Part shown: positions 16,469-25,037 of the stretch, piece by piece | Layout: every line of letters begins with the position of its first letter | How positions within the stretch are numbered: position 1 is the first letter of the stretch | Assembly: GCF_029945535.1 (NCBI RefSeq) | Contig: NZ_JAQSCU010000003.1 | Location: 1-48,554 of the forward strand | Length of the DNA stretch: 48,554 nucleotides | Direction: 5' to 3' | From: Methylotenera sp. | GTDB taxonomy: Bacteria; Pseudomonadota; Gammaproteobacteria; Burkholderiales; Methylophilaceae | Notes under the pieces: generated by a model | The model's database searches: none | The model's input: only the letters and a program-made list of their open reading frames with translations | What the model was told of the DNA's origin: nothing | Made by a program: the position numbers and the translations under genes

Positions 16469-16783
16469 ATGATTCAGTTTGTTCACCCGAATTTAGAAGA
16501 TATAAGCCTTGCTAGCGTGCTTGGCGCGCTAGCCGACCCTTTGCGCCTGCGTATTGTGGGCAATTTACTTAATAAAAATGACTGTATGTCTTGCTCTGAA
16601 GCATTGCCTTGCCCAAATATGGAAAAATCTACACTAATGCACCATTTTCGTATTATGCGTGAGACGGGTCTAATTCCCACTGAAAAAGTTGGTTTAGAAA
16701 ATCGCATTGTTTTGCGCACTTTTGATATTAAGATGCGCTTTCCGGGCTTGCTGAATGAAATGATGAAGTATGCCATATCCTAG
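16469..16783 (+). CDS. ArsR-type HTH regulator with Cys cluster
   Basis: The protein has 104 residues from the ATG at 16469, with alternative starts at 16460 and 16424. A winged HTH of ArsR type is seen (ALADPLRLRIVGNLL, then STLMHHFRIMRETGLI). Three cysteines, C39, C42 and C48, sit between the first helix pair and the recognition helix (NDCMSCSEALPCP), fit for thiol-based or metal sensing. A TATAAT lies only 7 bases before the 16469 ATG, hinting at a leaderless transcript. It precedes the ABC transporter genes by 54 bp and probably regulates them. Confidence 0.75.
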   Translation: MIQFVHPNLEDISLASVLGALADPLRLRIVGNLLNKNDCMSCSEALPCPNMEKSTLMHHFRIMRETGLIPTEKVGLENRIVLRTFDIKMRFPGLLNEMMKYAIS

Positions 16784-16837
16784 CGCTCCTTCTTTAATTG
16801 CCTTCTGTGGCAGCCTCTTAGTCAAAATGGTACAAAA

Positions 16838-17767
16838 ATGATCTCAGACCACACTAATGCCATCGCTATCGCGGGGCTAAATAAAACATACGAAACCGGC
16901 TTTCATGCACTCGATAACATTAATTTGGAAATCAAACGCGGCGAGATTTTTGCACTGCTCGGCCCTAACGGTGCTGGGAAAACGACTCTGATCAATGCGG
17001 TATGCGGTATTGTGCGACCAACCAGTGGCACAATCACAGTGGCGGGCTACGATATCATTACACAGTATCGTCAAGCGCGCTCGACATTAGGCTTGGTACC
17101 ACAGGAACTGACGACCGATGCGTTTGAATCGGTTTGGAACACGGTTACGTTTAGTCGGGGTCTATTTGGAAAGCCACGCAGTCCGGCTTACGTTGAAGAT
17201 GTTTTGAAACGCATGTCACTATGGGATAAAAAAGACGAGCAGATTCGCCGGCTTTCCGGCGGCATGAAACGGCGCGTGATGATTGCCAAGGCGCTATCAC
17301 ACGAGCCAGAGATTTTATTTCTAGATGAGCCATCAGCCGGGGTAGATGTTGAGCTGCGTAAATCAATGTGGGCGCAGGTGCGCTCTTTAAGCGAAACAGG
17401 CGTAACCATCATTCTTACCACGCATTACATCGAGGAAGCACAGGAAATGGCGAATCGTGTCGGCGTCATTAACAAAGGCAAGTTGATACTCACCGAAGAT
17501 AAAAACACGCTCTTGCGAAAAATGGGTAAACGCCATATGGTGTTCGCACTGCGCGATCCGGTTTCGGTCATTCCTATGGAATTGTCAGCCTATCCGCTAA
17601 CACTTGAAGATGACGGTAGCAAACTGGTACTTGCCTATAATGATCAAGATGACAACGACATTTCGGAAGTGCTGGATCACCTGAAATCCAGCGGCATTCG
17701 ACCACGAGATATCTATAGCCGTCAGAGCAGCCTCGAAGATATTTTTATTCAATTGGTGGAGGCTTAA
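16838..17767 (+). CDS. ABC transporter ATP-binding protein
   Basis: This 309-residue protein has a DrrA/YadG-type domain. Walker A is GPNGAGKT (42-49), signature LSGGMKRR (139-146), Walker B ILFLDEP (159-165) and the H-loop H196. A C-terminal extension of about 80 residues is typical of drug or polysaccharide exporters. It ends directly before the permease ATG. The pair has higher GC than the region left of it. The substrate is unknown. Confidence 0.9.
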   Translation: MISDHTNAIAIAGLNKTYETGFHALDNINLEIKRGEIFALLGPNGAGKTTLINAVCGIVRPTSGTITVAGYDIITQYRQARSTLGLVPQELTTDAFESVWNTVTFSRGLFGKPRSPAYVEDVLKRMSLWDKKDEQIRRLSGGMKRRVMIAKALSHEPEILFLDEPSAGVDVELRKSMWAQVRSLSETGVTIILTTHYIEEAQEMANRVGVINKGKLILTEDKNTLLRKMGKRHMVFALRDPVSVIPMELSAYPLTLEDDGSKLVLAYNDQDDNDISEVLDHLKSSGIRPRDIYSRQSSLEDIFIQLVEA

Positions 17768-18529
17768 ATGAATTATCGTGGCATCCTCGCGATCTACAAA
17801 TTCGAAATGGGGCGCACCCTGCGCACCGTAGGCCAAAGCATAGCTTCGCCGGTGATTTCTACCGTGCTTTATTTCATCGTGTTTGGCTCGGCGATTGGCT
17901 CACGAATGCAAGCAATAGATGGCGTGCCATATGGCGCATTCATCGTGCCGGGATTGGTAATGCTTACAGTATTGGGGCAAAGTGTATCTAACGCATCGTT
18001 TGGTATTTACTTCCCGCGTTTCACCGGCACTATTTACGAAATCCTCTCAGCGCCACTTTCCTTTATCGAAATCGTGCTGGGCTATGTGGGCGCTGCGGCC
18101 ACGAAGTCAGTGATTATCGGCACCATTGTCTTGGCTACTGCAGGATTTTTCGTGCCATTGCATATCACTCATCCATTATGGATGGTGTTTTTCTTGGTGA
18201 TGACTTGCATCACATTTAGTATGCTCGGTTTTATCATCGGAATTTGGGCGGATGGATTCGAGAAACTACAGCTCATCCCGCTACTGGTAATCACGCCGCT
18301 GACCTTCCTTGGTGGTAGTTTTTATTCGATCAATATGCTGCCTCCTTTCTGGCATCAGGTATCACTGGCCAACCCTGTCGTTTATTTAGTGAGTGGGTTC
18401 CGCTGGAGCTTTTTTGAGAAGGGCGATGTGAGTTTAGAAACTAGTGTCATCATGCTTCTTACATTCAACGCACTCGCGCTGGCTATCATAGGCTGGATAT
18501 TTAAAACCGGCTACCGCTTAAGAAAATAA
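17768..18529 (+). CDS. ABC-2 type transporter permease
   Basis: This 253-residue integral membrane protein has about six hydrophobic segments and the ABC-2 C-terminal pattern ([32 protein letters not shown]). Its ATG follows the stop of the ATPase gene with no gap. Together they make a two-component exporter of the YadG/YadH or DrrAB type. Substrate prediction is not possible from sequence. Confidence 0.9.
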   Translation: MNYRGILAIYKFEMGRTLRTVGQSIASPVISTVLYFIVFGSAIGSRMQAIDGVPYGAFIVPGLVMLTVLGQSVSNASFGIYFPRFTGTIYEILSAPLSFIEIVLGYVGAAATKSVIIGTIVLATAGFFVPLHITHPLWMVFFLVMTCITFSMLGFIIGIWADGFEKLQLIPLLVITPLTFLGGSFYSINMLPPFWHQVSLANPVVYLVSGFRWSFFEKGDVSLETSVIMLLTFNALALAIIGWIFKTGYRLRK

Positions 18530-18787
18530 CGCGTGTTTAACTGTCAAAGCCCTAACGCAAAAAATGCTGATAAGATTCTAGACGAGTCTTTATGGCTTAT
18601 TTTCGACGTCAATAGTTAGCAATCATCAGCAAAGCCTTTCCTATGACGTAAACGTTGGCTAGGGGCCCAAAGGCTCTCAAATCTAAAGTCCGTTATTTGG
18701 AAGCTTGAAAGCTGACTGAACTAACTTATGAAATCGACCAATGCAATCAGTGATGTTTGAATTATTAAAAACTACTACTTTTCAGGC

Positions 18788-19714
18788 CTAATTTATGAAA
18801 CGGTGAATTGCCTCGTTGGCGTTATCTTGAAATAAAGTATTTTTCAAATCAGTAAAAAAAGTGCTTTGGTCAACCACGTCACCTGATAACTTACCCTGTT
18901 TGCTGGCATAAAAAACGCCACTTTTATAGCGTTCATCCGAAATGGCATCTACAAAGCGTTTTGCTCCTACTTCCAGCGTATGCACCATTCCGCCCATCAA
19001 AGGAAATACAATAGGCATCATCAAATACTTCAACATAAACCGCATTGGCGGGGGAAGACTATTTGGCGCCTGAGTTCCTTTTGTATTGCCTGGGCTCACA
19101 ACAATAAACTTGAGCTTAGGATATTTTCTTGCCATTGATAACGCCCACATGGTTGCTGCATATTTGACATATGCGTATGCCTGCAATGCATCGAACTTCT
19201 TACCAAAATATGATCCATCAAGAACAGAAGCAAACTCATCTACAGAAGAAGTCCTCATCGAAACTGGTTTTATTCCAAGCATCTTTACTCCTGGAACAGC
19301 TTCCGCACTAACTATTAGAACTGCTTTTCTTAACTTATCACGTTTAATTAATTCCTCCACTAAAATTACATTACCTAAAATATTCGTAGCAGCTAATTCA
19401 TTCATACCGGAAGACGTAAAATTCGCAGCCGTTTTCCCAATTACTCCACCAGCATTTAAAATTATTGCATCGATAGGTTCCTTTATTTCTTCTACTGCTT
19501 TCCTTACAGAATTTGCATCAGTAACATCCCCAATAATAATTTCAAAAATCTTTTTCCCAGTTTTCTCCTCAAGGTCTTTTTTTGCTAACTCTGCTCTCGC
19601 TTGATTTCTACAAAAAAGAAATACCTTTTTTGTTTCCTTTTTCAATGCCAACTGTCGGGCAGTCTCTTTCCCAAGCCCAATATTTGCTCCAGTTATTAAT
19701 ATACTTTCGTTCAT
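18788..19714 (-). CDS. Short-chain dehydrogenase/reductase, low-GC
   Basis: This 308-residue protein has the Rossmann motif TGANIGLGKETA, a NAG motif (LNAGG) and the catalytic YAYVK. It is markedly Lys-rich (KKETKKVFLFCRN, KKDLEEKTGKKIFE) and AT-rich compared with the truncated SDR and tetR directly beside it. This suggests recent acquisition from a low-GC donor. The substrate is unknown. It lies 23 bp upstream of the remains of another SDR gene and may have replaced it next to the TetR regulator. Confidence 0.85.
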   Translation of the reverse strand: MNESILITGANIGLGKETARQLALKKETKKVFLFCRNQARAELAKKDLEEKTGKKIFEIIIGDVTDANSVRKAVEEIKEPIDAIILNAGGVIGKTAANFTSSGMNELAATNILGNVILVEELIKRDKLRKAVLIVSAEAVPGVKMLGIKPVSMRTSSVDEFASVLDGSYFGKKFDALQAYAYVKYAATMWALSMARKYPKLKFIVVSPGNTKGTQAPNSLPPPMRFMLKYLMMPIVFPLMGGMVHTLEVGAKRFVDAISDERYKSGVFYASKQGKLSGDVVDQSTFFTDLKNTLFQDNANEAIHRFIN

Positions 19715-19736
19715 GTTTTCTATCCTTTTTAGGTTA

Positions 19737-19880
19737 TTAATGAGCGGTCGTTTCCTTTAACCGAGCCAAACTGCGCCCGGTGACGATGGACTGGCAGTAG
19801 ACCTTAGCGGCGAGCAGGCTGGCTGCCGCATAACCGACTACGGAGGTGGCGCCAGTGACGAGAGCGATAGAATGGTTCAT
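19737..19880 (-). pseudogene. Truncated SDR gene remnant (N-terminal 47 codons)
   Basis: From the ATG at 19880 a frame of 47 codons reads as the start of an SDR Rossmann fold (HSIALVTGATSVVGYAAASL). It runs to a TAA at 19737, where low-GC sequence begins. The nucleotide-binding motif TGxxxGxG is altered (SVVG instead of SGIG). No continuation of the domain follows. The fragment is GC-rich like the adjacent tetR, so the original divergent tetR-SDR pair appears to have been broken. Confidence 0.78.
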
Positions 19881-19956
19881 AATTTGTTCCGTGGTTAGGG
19901 TTAAGCTCGAACCAAGCCCGCCTGTGAAGTCAGGGCCGCCTTGCTAATTTCGAACT

Positions 19957-20011
19957 ATTTAGTTAGAATATATTGGTGCACCGAGCGCTGTCAAGGAGTT
20001 TCTAACTAAAT
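19957..20011. promoter_or_regulatory. Inverted 12-bp repeats flanking the tetR start
   Basis: ATTTAGTTAGAA (19957-19968) and its exact complement TTCTAACTAAAT (20000-20011) face each other across 31 bp. The second arm overlaps the tetR ATG. The position in the divergent promoter region suggests an autoregulatory TetR operator made of two half-sites or one operator plus half. Confidence 0.55.
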
Positions 20012-20660
20012 GTTTCAAAATACTGTTAAACCTTGTGGGAGACCACGTAGCTTCGACGAGGGGCGTGCGCTAGAAATGGCGACTCAGGTGTTCTGGTTGA
20101 AAGGCTACGACGGAGCGACGATCGACGATCTCGTTGCTGGGATGGGTGTGGGTCGGCCAAGCCTGTATGCCATCTTTGGGAATAAACAGACATTATTCTT
20201 GCGCGTTCTTCAGGCGTATACGGAAAAAAAGGGCGCGCGCGTTACGCAAGCACTCCTCTCGCCGCAGACCCTTCGCGACTCCCTCGCCAGTTTCCTGAGA
20301 TCCGCCGTCGAAAGTGCGACCGAAGAAGGCTCCGCCCAGGGATGTCTCGCATTATGCGTTGCCCCGCTCGTGAACGATGTTAAGGTCCAAGAGATCCTAC
20401 AGAACGCAATGGCTGGCGTCACGGCGCTAGTAGAACATCGCTTCCGGGACGGGGTCAGCACGGGAGAAATCCCGCCTGACTTTCCTGTGGCCGTTCGCGC
20501 AAGCCAGCTCATTGATTTTGTTCGTGGCCTGACCATGCGTGCATTGCTAGGCATCCCGCGCAAGACTCTTCTCAAAGATGCCGAGGAAGCGGTCGACTTA
20601 GTGCTCCTGCCACGGGGTGGAAATGCGGCTCCTAAAGGGATGTTTAACGAAAGATGTTAA
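20010..20660 (+). CDS. TetR-family transcriptional regulator
   Basis: This 216-residue protein has a TetR HTH (about 15-65, GATIDDLVAGMGVGRPSLYAIFGNKQTLF) and a C-terminal ligand domain typical of the TetR_C regulators of SDR genes. GC is clearly higher than the window average. It is divergent from the truncated SDR at 19737-19880. The stop is preceded by a short run that may reflect a shortened or altered C-terminus. Confidence 0.85.
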   Translation: MFQNTVKPCGRPRSFDEGRALEMATQVFWLKGYDGATIDDLVAGMGVGRPSLYAIFGNKQTLFLRVLQAYTEKKGARVTQALLSPQTLRDSLASFLRSAVESATEEGSAQGCLALCVAPLVNDVKVQEILQNAMAGVTALVEHRFRDGVSTGEIPPDFPVAVRASQLIDFVRGLTMRALLGIPRKTLLKDAEEAVDLVLLPRGGNAAPKGMFNERC

Positions 20661-21151
20661 ATTGCATCGATTATTGACCCACGTAACGATACTAGTCTAC
20701 TCACAACCTGTGCAGGAGACAAGGAGTAATACTTTACAGAGCGTCCGCAAATGCCTAACTGCCGATGCTGATAGCGGGAAGAGAATCACAAACAAAAAAA
20801 TATCGACCGCATAAATCCTTCTAAGCTATGGGTGATTGTGAACATAACGAATGAATTAAGGAATCTGTACAAAAAGAATATTCATATGCGCATTATTCCG
20901 TTTTTTGATGTGAACGGCAAGTCGAAGGTCTCTTATGGGCCCAAAGCTGACACCCAATGGTTGTCAGCTTTTATAATATTCAAATACATTTGAAATATTT
21001 AAATTGTGTTCTTTCAGCCAGGAAACATTATGAATAGTTTGAGCAGGGTAATTTCTTTAGTATCAAATATATGCTCTTGTAGTTGTTTAACGATCTTCAT
21101 TAAACTAGAGCCAACTAACTCGTCCCGAACGTTATTGAAAGCACTTCAAGA
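20661..21151. other. Non-coding stretch between two TetR genes
   Basis: No gene is supported in these 491 bp. The only clear structure is the hairpin at 20943-20971. Short open frames here have no family resemblance or ribosome sites. Confidence 0.55.
20943..20971 (+). terminator. Hairpin terminator
   Basis: A perfect 10-bp stem (AAAGCTGACA/TGTCAGCTTT) has a 9-base loop and is followed by TATAATATT. It is isolated about 280 bp after the tetR stop, so it may be left over from a gene now lost. Confidence 0.6.
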
Positions 21152-21727
21152 TCATGGTATCAATCCAACAAATCTATAAGTCTCGATGGCGGTATCGTAT
21201 ATAGATATATCATTGCGTCCACGGGATACTAGCTGAGCACCCTGTACCGCAGCGAATATTGCCAAGGCCTGTTGGTTTATTAGTGCTTTAGTCGTTGTAG
21301 CGTTTTTACCCAACGTCAATAACAACACCTGACGAATCCAGTCCACATTCATTTCCGTAAACCTAATAACCTCTGTCCTGACTTCTACTGGCAATTCCTG
21401 ATGCTCCGCAGACATGATTCCCCCAAGGCACATCCGGTTCTCATTTAGTAAAGTATCTCGAAATACATTGGTATAGCGTTGAAGGCATTCTACCGGAGTT
21501 AAATCTTCTTCTAGGACGCCATCGAGATAATCCTTGAAGTCGGACGTGTACTGGGCAGCAAGTGCCCCTCCCAAATCCCCTTTTGTTGGGAAATAATAAT
21601 GGATGCTTGAGCTTTTGACGCCCACATCCTTAGCCAACTCTTTAAAACTTAAACCACTGTAACCCTTGGCTTGCACGGTCGTGCGGCCATGTGCCATGAT
21701 CTTTTGCTTCACATTTTGCTCGGTCAT
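21152..21727 (-). CDS. TetR-family transcriptional regulator of the amidase gene
   Basis: The protein has 191 residues from the ATG at 21727, which has GAGGG five bases upstream. An in-frame GTG at 21742 is less likely. The HTH is at about 20-60 (GLSFKELAKDVGVKSSSIHYYFPTKGDLGG). It is divergent from the amidase gene, with two copies of a matching palindrome between them. It thus probably represses both itself and the amidase until a ligand releases it. Confidence 0.87.
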   Translation of the reverse strand: MTEQNVKQKIMAHGRTTVQAKGYSGLSFKELAKDVGVKSSSIHYYFPTKGDLGGALAAQYTSDFKDYLDGVLEEDLTPVECLQRYTNVFRDTLLNENRMCLGGIMSAEHQELPVEVRTEVIRFTEMNVDWIRQVLLLTLGKNATTTKALINQQALAIFAAVQGAQLVSRGRNDISIYDTAIETYRFVGLIP

Positions 21728-21743
21728 ATTGCCCTCTTTCACC

Positions 21744-21767
21744 TCTCTACCTACAAATAGATAGACA
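21744..21767. promoter_or_regulatory. TetR operator copy 2 (imperfect)
   Basis: Read on the minus strand this 24-bp site matches the perfect palindrome at 21800-21825 at 19-20 of 24 positions. It lies 16 bp upstream of the tetR ATG, a suitable place for autorepression. Confidence 0.6.
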
Positions 21768-21799
21768 CATTTATAAAATCTAGTATATCATGGACTTTC

Positions 21800-21825
21800 T
21801 TGTCTACCTACTGGTAGGTAGACAA
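21800..21825. promoter_or_regulatory. TetR operator copy 1 (perfect palindrome)
   Basis: This is a perfect 26-bp palindrome with arms TTGTCTACCTAC and GTAGGTAGACAA around TG. It lies 30 bp before the amidase ATG at 21855. A second imperfect copy lies before the tetR gene. Confidence 0.75.
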
Positions 21826-21854
21826 ACTAACTAAACATGATTGGAAGAACTAAA

Positions 21855-23279
21855 ATGACTACAGAAAACAGCAATCTAGGCAATCCGATTCACTATATGG
21901 ATGCCACCACCCTGGCTCGTCTAATTAAGACTAAAGAGATTACCTCACGCGAAGTTGTACAAGCGCATCTGGATCGCATCGCTGCAGTGAATCCTAAGGT
22001 CAATGCCATTGTTACATTACTGGGCGAGCAAGCATTGGATGCTGCAGATGAAGCCCAAAAAGCAGTGATGAGCGGTGCAAAGCTTGGGCCACTTCATGGA
22101 GTACCATTCACAGCAAAGGACGCCCTAGACACCGTCGGCGTCCCGACTAAACGGGGCTCCAAGCTGTTTGAGAATTATGTACCGGAAAAAGATGCGACAT
22201 CGGTAGCTAGGTTTAAGGCGGCCGGAGGCATCCTGCTAGCAAAAACCAATTTACCTGAATTCTCAGCCTGGACAGAGACAGATAATCTGGTGACAGGGCG
22301 TACCAATAATCCCTGGAACCTTGACAGGACACCCGGCGGATCATCTGGCGGTGAATCAGCTGCCATTGCTGCAGGCATGTCACCCATCGGCATTGGCAGT
22401 GATGTAGCCATCTCCGTACGCGGTCCTGCGGCATTCACAGGTATTGCTGCTCTGAAAGCAACCCATGGACGTGTTCCTTACACAGGTCATTATCCTGCTA
22501 ATATTCAACGTTGGTGGCATGTTGGCGCAATGGCTAGAACAATTGGGGATGTGGCTCTTGGTTACTCCATCATCAAAGGAACCGATGGCGTCGATGGGTA
22601 TGCTGTGCATGCCAGGGAAGCCAGCCCGGGATTAACGAGGATTTCAGGACAACCACTTCGCGTGGGCTGGGCAACAGAATTGGCATTTGGACCAGTCGAT
22701 CCAGAAATCACCGTGGCCGTAAAGAATGCCGCCGCGCAACTGGCTAATCTAGGTTGTATTGTTGAGGAAGTTACCCTTCCTTTCCTGAATGACCCATTAT
22801 CCGCTCTAGCGACAATGATTTATGCTGAGTTGGTACCCTCCATAAAGGCACTTGCCGCAGGTCGCGAATCAGAATTACATTTTATTGGCAAAGGTATCGT
22901 GGATATGGCAGACCCTTCTTTTTCGGATTACCTAGCGGCAGAAGCCAATGGTGAAGCTCTTAAATCAGCATTTGCAAAATATTTCGAAAAATATGATGTG
23001 CTACTTTGCCCAGTGAATCCAATGACTGCTACGCCTCATGGAGCACAAGAACTGATCGTAAATGGCCAAAAAGTTTCTTGGATGCATGTTATGAGTTCAA
23101 CATCTGCTTTTAACTTAACTGGGTTACCGGCCCTGTCAGTTCCGTTTGCAATAAGTTCTGAAAATCTGCCAATTGGTATACAGCTGGTTTCCAAATGGCT
23201 TGATGAAGACACAATCCTCCGTATAGGTTCATTGTTAGAACGTAAAGGGGGCTTGGGCGATTTAAGGCCACCTTTGTAA
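21855..23279 (+). CDS. Amidase-signature family enzyme
   Basis: The protein has 474 residues from the ATG at 21855, preferred because GGAAG precedes it (an upstream ATG at 21837 has no ribosome site). The Ser-cisSer-Lys triad is present: K88 (FTAKDALD), S164 (GGSSGGE) and S187 (GSDVAISVRGPA). The two glycines that normally precede the nucleophile and form the oxyanion hole (GGS) are Ala-Ile here. This could mean a distinct subfamily or altered catalysis. It hydrolyses an unknown amide. It is controlled by the divergent TetR. Confidence 0.87.
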   Translation: MTTENSNLGNPIHYMDATTLARLIKTKEITSREVVQAHLDRIAAVNPKVNAIVTLLGEQALDAADEAQKAVMSGAKLGPLHGVPFTAKDALDTVGVPTKRGSKLFENYVPEKDATSVARFKAAGGILLAKTNLPEFSAWTETDNLVTGRTNNPWNLDRTPGGSSGGESAAIAAGMSPIGIGSDVAISVRGPAAFTGIAALKATHGRVPYTGHYPANIQRWWHVGAMARTIGDVALGYSIIKGTDGVDGYAVHAREASPGLTRISGQPLRVGWATELAFGPVDPEITVAVKNAAAQLANLGCIVEEVTLPFLNDPLSALATMIYAELVPSIKALAAGRESELHFIGKGIVDMADPSFSDYLAAEANGEALKSAFAKYFEKYDVLLCPVNPMTATPHGAQELIVNGQKVSWMHVMSSTSAFNLTGLPALSVPFAISSENLPIGIQLVSKWLDEDTILRIGSLLERKGGLGDLRPPL

Positions 23280-23286
23280 GATTTGG

Positions 23287-23314
23287 AGACTCTTATACAG
23301 TTGTGTAAGAGTCT
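23287..23314 (+). terminator. Hairpin after the amidase gene
   Basis: A perfect 9-bp stem (AGACTCTTA/TAAGAGTCT, 10-base loop) begins 8 bp after the amidase stop and is followed by ATTTGG. T-richness after it is modest. Confidence 0.6.
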
Positions 23315-23317
23315 ATT

Positions 23318-23330
23318 TGGACTTCACCCG
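23318..23330. repeat. 13-bp motif shared with 46457-46469
   Basis: TGGACTTCACCCG occurs exactly here and near the IS3-family remnant at 46.5 kb. At the latter place it lies where the right end of that IS would be, so this copy may be a relic end of the same type. No transposase remains were seen near this copy. Confidence 0.3.
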
Positions 23331-23393
23331 TTTCAATAGATATATCATAATGTCCAAGTTCACATTTGAGCGAATAGAGCATAACAAACTGCC

Positions 23394-24800
23394 CTAAACT
23401 AAGAAATTGAAAAGCGAATTGCCTATATTTGACGATTGGCTTGAAGTCCCTGTCGAACTTCCCTGTGTATTTTGCTGTGAATATAGCTTAACCAATGCAT
23501 TAGCTTGGGTGGTCAGTGCTTTCTCAAGACTGGTTTTTTTCGTATTAAGTGTCGTAATGTCTTGGTTTACAGTCGCTACTTTCTTGCTAAGCTCACTAAC
23601 TGGACTTAACATTCCTTGAATTTGACTGACCAGATGATCAGCAATACCTGAACCACTATTGGTGAATAGCTTTGCTACACTGGCAGGATCCGAACTAATA
23701 GCCTCTTGTAACTTACTAGCATCGATTGTCAAGCTACCATTTTTCTCTGAAGTAACTCCTATCTTTGTCAGTGCCTGTGCAGTTGTGCTATTTGAGCCAA
23801 GGGCACTGGAAGCTAAAATACCTTTGAGCTGACTTTGCGTGCGCAAAGCCGATCCGTCAGCTTTCAGTTCACCTTGCTGCAAACTGCTCAGTTTTGTATT
23901 CAATGTATTGTAAGCATTGACTAGATCCGTCACGTTTTTAGCAACTTGCGTAGAACCTTGAGCAACAACCAGTTCGCTTGTCCCTTTTGAAGTGAGGTTC
24001 AAAGTTGTACCGGGTAAAGCTTTAGTTAGTGTATTGCTTGGGCTGCTTATCGCCGTGCCATTGATAGTTAATGTGGCATCTTGCGATGCTGCTGTTTGGT
24101 TTAAGTTTTTAACGCCTGCAGGATTGTATGTTAATAAATTCTGCAATGCTGAATCACCGCTGACATTGATACGCATACTACTGGAGGCGCCTGTAGGTGA
24201 ATTTAATTCAAGGGCATAACCAGTGCCACTAGAGATCACTTTGGCAGACACGCCGATATTGGCTTCATTAATGGCGGAAGCGATGCCTTGCAAGGTATTA
24301 CTGCCGCTTGGAATAACAACTGTTTTTGCGGGAGTTATAGCTGCATTTTTTGTAAAAGTATTGCCTGAGGTAGTGCCAAACTCGAAGACAATCTTGCTTG
24401 ATACCGCAGAGCCAATTGCCAAATCTGGGCTTGCGATTTTATTGGACTGCAACACATGTCCTTGTGCGAGTTGATTCACTTGGATTGCATAAGTACCTGT
24501 AACAGAGCTATTTGAGGTGGCTGCGGATAACACATTTGCTGCAGAAGATGATGCCGATAGATTGAGGCCATTACCAGAAAGTGATTGTGCAACCCCCTGA
24601 AATGATGCCAATGCACTTTGTAGTTGCCCTAGTCCAGAAAGCACTGTTTTATCGGCGGTCAATGCTGCATTTAACTTTGGGGCTATTGTATTTTGCGATT
24701 GCATAATTTTACTAACTTTTGCATATACATCGACAGAAGCATTGCCAGTGGTGTTGGTACTAAATTTAGTAAAATATGCCGACAGATTGATAGTGCTCAT
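23394..24800 (-). CDS. fliD: Flagellar cap protein FliD (hook-associated protein 2)
   Basis: This 468-residue protein has the FliD N-terminal domain (about 20-120, with TYAIQVNQLAQGHVLQS) and C-terminal domain (about 230-450, NVTDLVNAYNTLNTKL, with TKIGVTSEKNGSLTIDASKL). A coiled-coil C-terminus follows. It caps the growing flagellar filament and helps flagellin fold. Ser, Thr and Asn are abundant, as usual. An AGGAG ribosome site is present. No other flagellar gene is in the window, so it is an orphan copy. It might be an extra cap, a relic of a lost locus, or used in adhesion. Confidence 0.88.
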   Translation of the reverse strand: MSTINLSAYFTKFSTNTTGNASVDVYAKVSKIMQSQNTIAPKLNAALTADKTVLSGLGQLQSALASFQGVAQSLSGNGLNLSASSSAANVLSAATSNSSVTGTYAIQVNQLAQGHVLQSNKIASPDLAIGSAVSSKIVFEFGTTSGNTFTKNAAITPAKTVVIPSGSNTLQGIASAINEANIGVSAKVISSGTGYALELNSPTGASSSMRINVSGDSALQNLLTYNPAGVKNLNQTAASQDATLTINGTAISSPSNTLTKALPGTTLNLTSKGTSELVVAQGSTQVAKNVTDLVNAYNTLNTKLSSLQQGELKADGSALRTQSQLKGILASSALGSNSTTAQALTKIGVTSEKNGSLTIDASKLQEAISSDPASVAKLFTNSGSGIADHLVSQIQGMLSPVSELSKKVATVNQDITTLNTKKTSLEKALTTQANALVKLYSQQNTQGSSTGTSSQSSNIGNSLFNFLV

Positions 24801-25006
24801 ATTGTGACTCCTTGTTTAGAACATGTCATCTCAAACATGTATTTAGGAGCGAATTGGAAATAAGCACGATCCATAAGACATGATTAGAACACTATTTTTT
24901 GAGGGGTCATTTTCTAATATGACGACATAAGTTCCACCAATTCCTCATATTGCTTTTTAGAGCCCGTAGATTAGCCACGCCACTGCAAGTAGGCAAAATA
25001 ATGTGT

Positions 25007-25029
25007 GATGTGTCTTTTTATGACACATC
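25007..25029. terminator. Hairpin after the AraC-family gene
   Basis: A perfect 8-bp stem (GATGTGTC/GACACATC) has a 7-base loop (TTTTTAT), just beyond the end of the AraC gene at 25038. Outer T-tracts are weak. Confidence 0.5.
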
Positions 25030-25037
25030 CTTAACGT

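Noticed and set aside
18530-18787. Possible relic gene between the ABC permease and the SDR
   Set aside because: No translated frame resembles a known family. Treated as plain intergenic DNA.
19086-19604. 172-codon plus-strand frame inside the SDR gene
   Set aside because: Antisense shadow. The SDR on the minus strand carries all family motifs.
20617-20814. Open frame of 65 codons overlapping the end of tetR
   Set aside because: Overlaps a well supported gene and has no recognisable features.
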